A stretch of DNA of 64,000 nt from Ignavibacteria bacterium (lineage in GTDB: Bacteria; Bacteroidota; Ignavibacteria; SZUA-365): NCBI GenBank assembly GCA_016720835.1, contig JADKJW010000008.1:1-64000 (forward strand), written 5' to 3'. The position numbers and the translations under genes were made by a program. Below the pieces are notes generated by a model that saw only the letters and a program-made list of their open reading frames with translations, did not search any database and was not told where the DNA came from. Every line of letters begins with the position of its first letter. Position 1 is the first letter of the stretch. This document shows positions 40,801 to 47,622 of the stretch, one piece after another.

Positions 40801-40892
40801 GTCGGGGCTATTTCGTGAAGGTGCGGGGCGACGCGACGCTCGAGATGCTTCTGCCGGCATTTGCGCCATCCATGATCGTGCGTGGGCAGTAA
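37812..40892 (+). CDS. Secreted LamG/BACON multidomain protein
   Basis: 1,026 residues. After the signal peptide (LVSLVTALLLSGGSALRAA) come two LamG/concanavalin domains (residues about 33-190, VSIDAWIHPTSYSNYPTVV; and 265-440, YTLEMWAYLAAGG) with the typical NQWTHVAVTF and GRIDELRLWDIARSE strands. Next are a Ser/Thr-rich adhesin-like segment (APDGGENWSIGSARNITWSA), two BACON-like domains (SATWSGPWLDVAPAFGSGNS; TAGSTTPWITVAPASGGADD), a carboxypeptidase-regulatory domain (FPVSGRVESGGRPLANVSI), and the paired module GWNLISLP...GYWMKFS...GWNLIG...GYFVKVRG also found in the giant peptidase. It ends after this module, with no T9SS sorting domain visible. A carbohydrate-binding surface adhesin is likely. 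Its last 85 bases overlap the convergent hydrogenase protease gene. Confidence 0.8.
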   Translation: MPTRHLAALVSLVTALLLSGGSALRAAYPAMDRHAVFNGASYISVPNAASLNGALLQAGAVSIDAWIHPTSYSNYPTVVGNTWDTGYWLGLNPSGQLRFYPGSAALYESNAAVPLNQWTHVAVTFSDKNNEVQFFINGALDRTVSGVTTTLGTSNTDFRIGADRQGANAAYYFNGGIDEVRIWNAAINFATAAGSLYRVPHVFRGGAYGQALVSAWRMNGDAADSTGGNNGSASGTVSYAAGPSTAHYARICAAFTNNGNTGHDYFSIPSHAGNSFSGSYTLEMWAYLAAGGAATSYQTLVCKGTVLNNAFSYWLGVNKQSGKLRFAPTGSWAAALESTDPLPSGQWVHVAATYTYGGNTGTARVYVNGALKGSGVFSGAASFSQSALLVATSDPQFPPAQAHALAGRIDELRLWDIARSETDIANCHRLEVDGPVPGLTASYHFDGDVLDLSTSSNHGLNANAASFGMVFLSALDLPALPALLVSAPDGGENWSIGSARNITWSATGLATVTLELSRDGGATFAETIAANLPASPGTFSWNVTGPETPSARVRVRTGGTPDLRDTSNADFGIVSPPPVVAASPAALSFNAGQNGALPPHQSVELTNTGSGTLSWSATWSGPWLDVAPAFGSGNSSTLQVGVASTLLPAGVYRDTVRFTGNASNMPFAVPVTYTVVSAPHLAADPSALQFATQPGVNPPAQHVHLRNAGTGILAWTAGSTTPWITVAPASGGADDSIEVSINVAGLAAGPHSGSIAVTGNADNVPFIIPVELLVSNTAYFPVSGRVESGGRPLANVSIQVSGDSALTVLTGGDGAFAVAGLRAGSYLITAVSAMYSFAPATYAIPALSGSRNDLNFSGIPKSGSAMLHYRAGWNLISLPADPADGSVATLLPHASPPKAWRYAPDTGYVEETRLVFGVGYWMKFSRSDSARIDGVLRGDLRLALSGRGGGWNLIGTASGPVDIASIRQTPSDALINIFQFITGTGYRMPAANVLQPGRGYFVKVRGDATLEMLLPAFAPSMIVRGQ

Positions 40893-41374
40893 TCCTCGGC
40901 TTGCATGCGGATGTCCTCGATCGTCGCCATCGCCCGCTCCACAAACGCGGGAAAGGCGTCGCGAACCGTGTCTGAGAAGCCTTCCCGCAGCGTGTGCGGA
41001 TCCTCGGTCTCCATCGCGAGGATGCGCACGTCGCGCGGGAAGTGCATCTCGAGCTGCGAGGCGATGGAGAGCACTTCTGGCAGTCCGATGTAATGCGGCG
41101 AGGGGGCGGCCACGCTGCGGAAATCCCCGGGCTTGAACGCGTGGATGCTGCCCGGCGCGGAGATGCCGTCCTTCATCGCGTCGAGAATCAGCGCGCCGTC
41201 GTAGCCCTCCAGTAGTTCGAGCAGGGCGAGTCCCGCCTCGGCGGATTCGATCACATCCACCCCGGTGCCGCAGCGCGTGCGCAACTCGCGCGCGGCCGCC
41301 GGACCCACGCCGTCGTCGCCGCAGAGATCGTTGCCGAGGCCGAGTACGAGATACTTGGATCCTGAACTCCTCAT
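40808..41374 (-). CDS. Hydrogenase maturation protease (HycI/HyaD family)
   Basis: 188 residues. It removes a C-terminal peptide from the NiFe-hydrogenase large subunit once nickel is inserted. The family signature GLGNDLCGDDGVGPAAAREL has the first metal/nickel-sensing acidic residue. Others are ILDAMKDGISAPGS (second Asp) and SPHYIGLPEVL (His). The ATG (41374) overlaps the mvhA stop (ATGA), so the protease is made together with its substrate. It is the last gene of the sigma-54 operon. The final ~25 residues (RTIMDGANAGRSISSVASPR) extend beyond the usual family end and are encoded antisense to the 3' end of the LamG gene. Confidence 0.92.
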   Translation of the reverse strand: MRSSGSKYLVLGLGNDLCGDDGVGPAAARELRTRCGTGVDVIESAEAGLALLELLEGYDGALILDAMKDGISAPGSIHAFKPGDFRSVAAPSPHYIGLPEVLSIASQLEMHFPRDVRILAMETEDPHTLREGFSDTVRDAFPAFVERAMATIEDIRMQAEDYCPRTIMDGANAGRSISSVASPRTFTK

Positions 41375-42870
41375 TGCCGCAATTCCTGCAGCACCTCTCC
41401 GCGCCGGTCGCGGAGACGGAGGATGAGCGGCATCTGGCCCGGCAAGCTGTGCGTCGCGCAGGCGTTGCAGGGATCGTAGGCGCGGAAGGCCATCTCGATC
41501 CGGTTCAGCAATCCCTCCGACACGACGCCGTTGTGGATGAGTCCGCGCGCGGCCTTCTCCACGCTCATCGCCATGCGCGCGGCGTTGTTCTGCGTCGCGA
41601 CGATGAGGTTCGCCCGCGTGAGGATGCCGCGCTCGTCGGTCTCGTAGTGATGGAACAGCGTCCCGCGCGGCGCCTCCACCACGCCCACGCCCACTGTCGG
41701 GACGGCGGTGGGGATGGTGCGGAGATCGGTGCTCGTGATTTCGGGATCGTCCAGCAGCTCCACCATCCGCTCCGCCGCGTAGACCATCTCGATCACACGC
41801 GCCCAGTGATTCGCGAGCGTGTAATGCACGGGACTGCCGAGCGTGGCGGTGTACTCGTCGAAGGCCTTCTGCGCGAGCGGCGTGGCCATGCCCTCCGCCG
41901 CGTTGAGGCGCGCCATGGGCGCCACGGCGTAGATGCCGCTCTCGAAGCCGTCGGTGAAGCCGTTCCAGCCGACGGGCTTCAGGTAGCAGAACTTCACGTA
42001 GCTCCACGGCTCCACGTGCTCGGCGATGTAGTCGGCGTACTGACGGGCGGGGAAGCGGGCGAACACCTCGCCCGCGGGATCGGTGACGCGGATGTTGCCG
42101 TCGTAGAAATTCAGCCGGTTGGCGTCGTCCACGAGCCCCATCGAGTAGGTCCGGTGCGTGTACGGGTACGAGGTGATCATTTTCAGATACTCGTCGTTCG
42201 CGAGCACGCGGTCCTTGAACACCTGCAGGGTGAACTGCGCGAACTCGAGGCCGTCGCGCGCCAGCTCGCGCGCGCGGGGGAGTTCGTCGCTCGCGAGTCC
42301 CTTCGCCACGCCGCCGGGCAGGCCGAAGACCGGGTGGATCACCTTGCCGCCGAGCAGCGCGATGAACTCGCGCAACCGCCTGCGCATCGAAATCACGCGC
42401 GTGCCGATCTCGAGGCCCACCGCGCCGATCACGCCGACGATGTTGCGCGCGGCCGCGGGAGCGTCGGGCCCGACGAGGAAGTCCGGTCCCCCGAGCACGT
42501 ACACGTGCAGCGCGTGATCCTCGAGCATGAAAGTGCTGTACAGCAGTTCGCGCAGTTTTTTTGCCGCGGGCGGCGGCTCCACCTTGTACAGGTCGTCGAG
42601 CGCCTTCGTCGCGGCCATGTGATGCGCGGTGGGGCAGACGCCGCAGATGCGGCTCGTGATCTGCGGCATGTCCTCGGCTGGACGCCCGAGGCTGAACACC
42701 TCGAAGCCGCGCAGCTCGGGGATCTGGAAGAAGGCGCGGTCCACGTCGCCGTTCTCGTCGAGGAAGATGTCGATCTTGCCGTGCCCTTCGAGGCGGGTGA
42801 TGGGGTCGATGGTGATGCGCCGCGTCTTCGTCGCCGCGGCGTCCGTCGGCGTGGGGTGCGGATGCTCCAT
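41371..42870 (-). CDS. mvhA: NiFe-hydrogenase large subunit, MvhA type
   Basis: 499 residues, the catalytic subunit of a cytoplasmic [NiFe] hydrogenase of the Mvh/group 3c kind. The two nickel-binding pairs are RICGVCPTAHHM (L1) and DPCNACATHSLPG (L2). After the L2 His about 25 residues remain (SLPGQMPLILRLRDRRGEVL), the tail expected to be cut by the adjacent protease. ITIDPITRLEGHGKIDIFL opens the protein. With MvhG and MvhD it would pass electrons from H2 to HdrA. No signal peptide or twin-arginine motif, consistent with a cytoplasmic soluble complex. An AAGGA lies about ten bases before the ATG, 26 bases after mvhG. Confidence 0.94.
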   Translation of the reverse strand: MEHPHPTPTDAAATKTRRITIDPITRLEGHGKIDIFLDENGDVDRAFFQIPELRGFEVFSLGRPAEDMPQITSRICGVCPTAHHMAATKALDDLYKVEPPPAAKKLRELLYSTFMLEDHALHVYVLGGPDFLVGPDAPAAARNIVGVIGAVGLEIGTRVISMRRRLREFIALLGGKVIHPVFGLPGGVAKGLASDELPRARELARDGLEFAQFTLQVFKDRVLANDEYLKMITSYPYTHRTYSMGLVDDANRLNFYDGNIRVTDPAGEVFARFPARQYADYIAEHVEPWSYVKFCYLKPVGWNGFTDGFESGIYAVAPMARLNAAEGMATPLAQKAFDEYTATLGSPVHYTLANHWARVIEMVYAAERMVELLDDPEITSTDLRTIPTAVPTVGVGVVEAPRGTLFHHYETDERGILTRANLIVATQNNAARMAMSVEKAARGLIHNGVVSEGLLNRIEMAFRAYDPCNACATHSLPGQMPLILRLRDRRGEVLQELRQ

Positions 42871-42896
42871 GGTGTTGCGTCCTTGTGCTTCGTGCG

Positions 42897-43872
42897 TCAG
42901 GGGTGCGGGGAGAGATGGCGCCGCAGCATGGAGGCCGCGAGACCGTAGCGATAGAAGGTGCCGACCGGATCGGGGATGCCCGCGAGCACGGCGTCGATGC
43001 CGCGCGCGTCGTCGGCCGGGATGTTGGATGCGAGCGAGGAGAGGATCTTCGCGCCCTGGTCGCGCACGCGGGATGTCGGGCCGAAGCAGCCGGTGCAGGC
43101 CATGTTGCCGGCGACGCAGACGGCGCCGCAGCCGCCGCGCGTCGCGGGACCCATGCACACCACGCCCTGCGCGAGCAGGCAGATGGCGCTGTCCGCGGCG
43201 AAGGTGTGCGGCCGGCGGAAGGCGTCGATGTGCAGATCGGCGGGCTTGCTGTCCTTTCGCGCGCATTCGTCGCACAGCGCGATGTCGGGCGCGAGCACCG
43301 AACCCTTCGGCGGACGCGCGCCCGAGAGCAGCGCGAGGAGCGCCTCCTTCAGCAGCTTCGGCGTCGGCGGACAGCCGGGAATGATGTAATCGACATCCAC
43401 CACCTGCCCGAGCGTGCGCACGACGTTCCGGAACTCCGGCAGCGTGGGCGCGAAGCCGTTCACGTGCGCGACGGGCAGCGGACGCGCGCCCTCGTCGTTG
43501 CTGACGGTGGGCGCTTCGTCGTACACCGCGCGGAGGATGCGTTCGCGGTCGAATTGATTCGCGAGCGAAGGAATGCCTACCCATATGCGCGCAGGATCCG
43601 TAGGCGATGAGCACCTGGCTTTTCCTGCGCAGGAGACGCGCCATCTCCTCCTGCTCCGACGTGCGCACCGCGCCGTTCACCAGCGTCGCGAAGATCGATC
43701 CGTCCTCCATCGCCTCCACGTCGTGCTTCTTGAAATCCATGGCCACGGGCCAGAAGACGATGTCGACGGCGTCGAGCACGGCCAGGATGTCCTCGGCCAA
43801 ATCGACGACGGATTCCTCGCAGCCTCCGCAGGAGGCGCACCAGTACAGCCCGATCTTCGGTTTGTCAGCCAT
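42897..43872 (-). CDS. mvhG: NiFe-hydrogenase small subunit, MvhG type (one frameshift)
   Basis: About 324 residues. It holds the three FeS clusters that lead electrons from the NiFe site. The proximal-cluster cysteines are in LYWCASCGGCEESVVDL, YGSCAHMGG and IPGCPPTP; later ones in IALCDECARKDSK, CMGPATRGGCGAVC and CTGCFGPTS. The frame shifts near 43580 (one extra base): AYGSCAHMG continues as IPSLANQFDRERILRAV and then intact to the stop. No twin-arginine signal. The start overlaps the mvhD stop by eight bases (43872 and 43865). The whole fits the Mvh/group 3 small subunit that docks on MvhD. Confidence 0.9.
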
Positions 43873-44380
43873 GGGTCACCTCCTCCAGCGCCGCGGCGGG
43901 CGCGAGCGCGCGCTCGAATTCGTCCATCTCGAGGTCCCACGCGGCGGCGCGTTCCGGGAACGCAAGCGGCCCGAGCTTCTGCAGCGTCGCCACCATGTCG
44001 TTGACCACCGTCTTCACCTTCTCGCCTTCCGCGGCGGAGATCCATTCGAGGCGCAGGCGCTGTTCGTCAATGCCCATGTCGCCGAGCAGCCGCCGGAGAA
44101 GGTGCACGCGGCGCAGCAGCTTCATGTTGCCCTCGGAGTAATGGCAGTCGCCCGGATGGCAACCGCCGATGAGCACGCCGTCCGCGCCGCGCGTGAAGGC
44201 GTCGAGCACGAACTGCGGGTCGATGCGCCCCGAGCACATCACGCGGATGACGCGCGTGTTGGGCGCGTACTTGAGGCGCGACACGCCGGCGAGATCCGCC
44301 GCGGTGTAAGTGCACCAGTTGCAGAAGAATGCCACGATGCGCGGTCGCCAATCCGCGCTCGCCTGTGCGTGCGGGTCCAT
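43865..44380 (-). CDS. mvhD: MvhD-type [2Fe-2S] linker between hydrogenase and HdrA
   Basis: 171 residues. MvhD carries one [2Fe-2S] cluster and physically joins the hydrogenase to HdrA in Hdr-Mvh complexes. Cysteines fall in AFFCNWCTYTAADLAG, RVMCSGRIDPQFVL and IGGCHPGDCHYSEGN, all family-typical. The ATG at 44380 is favoured by AAGGA seven bases upstream. Alternative starts at 44407 and 44419 would overlap the hdrA stop (44412). Order on the strand is hdrA-mvhD-mvhG-mvhA, the arrangement found where H2 feeds an HdrA flavin. The C-terminal 40 residues are helical and variable (RAAAWDLEMDEFERALAP). Confidence 0.93.
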   Translation of the reverse strand: MDPHAQASADWRPRIVAFFCNWCTYTAADLAGVSRLKYAPNTRVIRVMCSGRIDPQFVLDAFTRGADGVLIGGCHPGDCHYSEGNMKLLRRVHLLRRLLGDMGIDEQRLRLEWISAAEGEKVKTVVNDMVATLQKLGPLAFPERAAAWDLEMDEFERALAPAAALEEVTHG

Positions 44381-44411
44381 CGCTGTTCCTTGCTGGGGTT
44401 CGGACATGAGA

Positions 44412-46409
44412 TCAGGCATGGGTGAGCAGTCCTTCTATTTCGCTGAATATCTGCGCGTCCTCGAAGAGGTGCTGCCGAATCGATGCGGAGGGGCAGGACG
44501 CCACGCAGGTGCCGCAGCCCTTGCAGAGCACGGCGTTGATGGTCGCCTTCAGCACGTCCTCCGCGAAGGAGATGGCGCTGTACGGGCACAGCGGGATGCA
44601 GGACTTGCAGCCCGAGCACTCCTCCTCCATCACGTATGCGGTGTTGGGTTCCAGTTCGACGAACCCCGCGTCGATGAGCGCGAGGGCCTCCGCGGCGGCC
44701 GCCCCGGCCTGTGCCACGGCGTCGGGAATGTCCTTGGGCCCCTGGCAGGCGCCCGCGAGGTAGATGCCGTCGGTGAAGGTGTTCACGGGCGCGAGCTTCG
44801 GATGCCGCTCGAGGAAGAAGCCGCCCGCGGAGCAGGAGATGTTGAACATGCGCCGCACGTCCTCCGCATCGTCCTGCGGTTGCAGGCCGACGGAGAGGAT
44901 CACCATGTCCACGGGAATCTTCCGGATGCGGCCGATGAGCGTGTCCTCGGCCTGCACGATGACGCGGCCGATGTGCCCGTCCTTCCCGTTCGCCGTTTCG
45001 GGGTAGATGTCCGCCACGCGGCCGCGGATGAGATGCACGCCCTCTTCCGACACGCGGTTGTAGAATTCCTCCATGCTCTTGCCGGCGGAGCGCATGTCGA
45101 TGTAGAAGTTGTAGATCTCCGCCTTCGTGTGCTCCTGGATCAGATGCGCCAGCTTCAGCGAGTACATGCAGCAGACGCGCGAGCACCAGCGGTTGTAGTC
45201 CGCGTCGCGCGAGCCGACGCAGTGCACGATGGCGACGCTGGCGGGGGCGCGCCCGTCGGGCAGGACGATCTCGCCTCCCGTGGGACCCGACGCGTTCACG
45301 AGCCGCTCGGCTTCGAGCGCGGTGTACACGTTCGGGTACACCCCGTAGCCGTAGTAGGGGATGCGCTTCGCGTCGAAGGTCGTGAAACCCGTGGCGAGGA
45401 TCACGGCGCCGACGGTGATGTCGATGAACTCCGGCTGTTGATCGAAATCGAAGGCGTTGCGCTCCGCGCAGATCTGCACGCAGAGGTCCTTGCACTTCCC
45501 GGTCTTCAGATGCACGCAGTGTTCGGGATCCACCACCGGCACCGCGGGCACGGCCTGCGGGAAGGGCACGTAGATCGGTTTGCGCTTGCTCAGCCCCAGG
45601 TTGAACTCGTCCGCGAACTTTCCATCCTTGTAGATGCACGCGTCGATGCACTCGAGGCAGCCGACGCAGAGATCCTCGCGGATGTAGCGCGGTTTGCGCT
45701 TCACCGTGACGGTGAAGTTGCCCACCGAGCCCTTCACCGCGGTGACTTCCGAGTACGTCCACAGCGTGATGTTCGGATGCGCCTTCACGGCAGTCATCTT
45801 CGGTGTCAGGATGCAGGCCGCGCAGTCGAGCGTGGGGAAAGTCTTGTCGAACTGCGCCATGTGTCCGCCGATGCTCGGCTCGCGCTCCACGAGCGTGACC
45901 TTCTTGCCCGCGGCGGCGAGCGTCAGCGCGGCATGAATGCCGGCGATGCCGCCGCCCACCACGAGCACGTCGGGATGGACGGGGACGCGGGAGCGCTCGA
46001 GCGGGATGTGATGCACGACGCGGCGCACGGCCGCGCGCACGAGATCCATGGCCTTCGTCGTCGCGAGGCCCCCGTCCTCGTGCACCCAGGAGCCATGCTC
46101 GCGGATGTTGACCATGTGCACGAGAAACGGATTGAGACCGCCGCGTTCGACGGCCCCGCGGAAGGTGCGCTCGTGCAGCAGCGGGGAGCAGGAAGCGACC
46201 ACGATGCGGTTGAGCCCCTGCTCGCGGATGTCCTGCGCGATCAGGTCCTGCCCGGGATCGGAGCACATGTACTTGTAGTCCCGCGAGAGCACGACGCCCG
46301 GGAGGGACGCGGCGTACGCGGCGACGGCGTCGACGTCGATGACGCCGGCGATGTTCGTGCCGCAGTGGCAGATGTAGAAACCGATGCGGATGGCGCCGTT
46401 GCTGTTCAT
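44412..46409 (-). CDS. hdrA: Heterodisulfide reductase-like subunit A (FAD, FeS)
   Basis: 665 residues. HdrA is the flavoprotein hub of Hdr complexes and, where studied, the site of flavin-based electron bifurcation or confurcation. The N-terminal FYICHCGTNIAGVIDV domain comes first. The Rossmann motif VLVVGGGIAGIHAALTLA binds FAD. Inserted ferredoxin-like cysteines lie in LCVGCLECIDACIY and GKCKDLCVQIC, HCVGSRDA and SRVCCMYS follow, and the C-terminus has two [4Fe-4S] motifs (CSGCKSCIPLCPYSA; CKGCGTCVASCPSASI). Length matches the family. The ATG at 46409 has GGAG upstream and lies just past the end of the hdrCB-like gene; a TTG at 46436 is possible. The first-generation electron partner would be MvhD, encoded next. 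Confidence 0.94.
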   Translation of the reverse strand: MNSNGAIRIGFYICHCGTNIAGVIDVDAVAAYAASLPGVVLSRDYKYMCSDPGQDLIAQDIREQGLNRIVVASCSPLLHERTFRGAVERGGLNPFLVHMVNIREHGSWVHEDGGLATTKAMDLVRAAVRRVVHHIPLERSRVPVHPDVLVVGGGIAGIHAALTLAAAGKKVTLVEREPSIGGHMAQFDKTFPTLDCAACILTPKMTAVKAHPNITLWTYSEVTAVKGSVGNFTVTVKRKPRYIREDLCVGCLECIDACIYKDGKFADEFNLGLSKRKPIYVPFPQAVPAVPVVDPEHCVHLKTGKCKDLCVQICAERNAFDFDQQPEFIDITVGAVILATGFTTFDAKRIPYYGYGVYPNVYTALEAERLVNASGPTGGEIVLPDGRAPASVAIVHCVGSRDADYNRWCSRVCCMYSLKLAHLIQEHTKAEIYNFYIDMRSAGKSMEEFYNRVSEEGVHLIRGRVADIYPETANGKDGHIGRVIVQAEDTLIGRIRKIPVDMVILSVGLQPQDDAEDVRRMFNISCSAGGFFLERHPKLAPVNTFTDGIYLAGACQGPKDIPDAVAQAGAAAAEALALIDAGFVELEPNTAYVMEEECSGCKSCIPLCPYSAISFAEDVLKATINAVLCKGCGTCVASCPSASIRQHLFEDAQIFSEIEGLLTHA

Positions 46410-46410
46410 G

Positions 46411-47619
46411 TCATGCGTCTCCGAAGGATTCGACAAGAAGTTCCATGATGTCGCGCACGCGCAGGCGCCCCTCCGCGCCCGCCACCTTCACCGCGTCCTC
46501 GAAGCGCGAGATCTCGTAGGGACAGGCGATGGCCAGCACGTCCGCGCCGGTGTCGAGCGCCTCGCGCACGCGGCGATCCGAGAGCCGTTCGATGCCCCGC
46601 GCCTTGTAGTAGGTGTCGAGCCACATCCCGCCGCCTCCGCCTCCGCAGCAGAGGCCGTTCTCCCGCGTGTGCACCATCTCGACGAGACGGATGCCCGGGA
46701 TGGCGAGAAGCAGCTCGCGGGGTTCCTCGAAGAGCTTGTTGTGCCGCCCGAGGCAGCAGGAGTCATGATACGTGACCGTGTACTCGAGACGCTTCTTCAG
46801 CCGCGGACGGATTTTTTCGAGATCGCGATGTACATAGGAGACCGTCGATTCCACGGTTTCGTCGAAACCGAACATCGGGTAGCGGTACTTGAACGCGTCG
46901 AAAGCGTGCGGATCGGAGACGACGATGCGCCGGAATTCGTACTTCTTGAGAATGGACATCGTGTAGTCGATGAGCGCTTCCGACAGGCCCGGTTCCCAGG
47001 ACAGGCGGCCGCAATCGCCGGCCGTGCGCTCCTCGTTGCCCAGGATCGCGAAGTCGGCCCCCAGCGCGTCGAACACGCGGGCCGTCGCGCGCGCCACGTC
47101 CTGCCCGCGGGGATGAAAGGCGAGATCCGATTCGACGAACCAGAGGGCGTCCACGGGACGCGGATCGTCGGCAAGGATCCGGATGGGCACGGTCGCGGTC
47201 TTCGTCCACAATGCGCGTTTGCGCGCGGATTCGCCCTGCGAATTCCCGTACCGGTAGGAATTCTCCACCGCCTTCTGCAACTCGGGGGGCATCTGCGGGA
47301 GTCGGACGATGGTCTGCTCCTTGACGAGCGGAAGAAGGATCTCCGTGAGGCGGATGTTTCGCGGGCATTTGGACTGGCAGGCGTAGCAGTTCACGCACAT
47401 CACGAGACTGTCCGAGGCAAAGACCTCCTCGATCAATCCCGCCTTGAGCATCGTGATGATGCGGCGCGGCGGGTACTGCATGTGCTCGCCGTGCGGGCAG
47501 GTGCCCGCGCAGGTGCCGCACTGGATGCAGGAGAGAATGCGCCGTCCCTCCTCGGAGTCGTAGAGGCGGTCGAGCGTCACGCCCCACATTTGTTCGACGG
47601 CTTCTTCGGTAGCGAGCAT
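46411..47619 (-). CDS. Fused HdrC-HdrB-like FeS/CCG-domain protein
   Basis: 402 residues. The N-terminal third is HdrC-like with two [4Fe-4S] motifs (CIQCGTCAGTCPHGEHM; CVNCYACQSKCPRNIR). The rest is a CCG-type region as in HdrB/HdrD. The second CCG motif is complete (YHDSCCLGRHNK ... GLCCGGGGGGMW), while the first is eroded (LGNEERTAGDCGRLSWE, lacking the usual CCG). In archaeal Hdr the two CCG motifs hold the noncubane clusters that reduce CoM-S-S-CoB. With only one full motif, the terminal acceptor here is probably something else, or electrons pass on to the EtfD-like protein encoded three bases upstream. Fusion of C and B resembles HdrD. Confidence 0.85.
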   Translation of the reverse strand: MLATEEAVEQMWGVTLDRLYDSEEGRRILSCIQCGTCAGTCPHGEHMQYPPRRIITMLKAGLIEEVFASDSLVMCVNCYACQSKCPRNIRLTEILLPLVKEQTIVRLPQMPPELQKAVENSYRYGNSQGESARKRALWTKTATVPIRILADDPRPVDALWFVESDLAFHPRGQDVARATARVFDALGADFAILGNEERTAGDCGRLSWEPGLSEALIDYTMSILKKYEFRRIVVSDPHAFDAFKYRYPMFGFDETVESTVSYVHRDLEKIRPRLKKRLEYTVTYHDSCCLGRHNKLFEEPRELLLAIPGIRLVEMVHTRENGLCCGGGGGGMWLDTYYKARGIERLSDRRVREALDTGADVLAIACPYEISRFEDAVKVAGAEGRLRVRDIMELLVESFGDA

Positions 47620-47622
47620 GAA

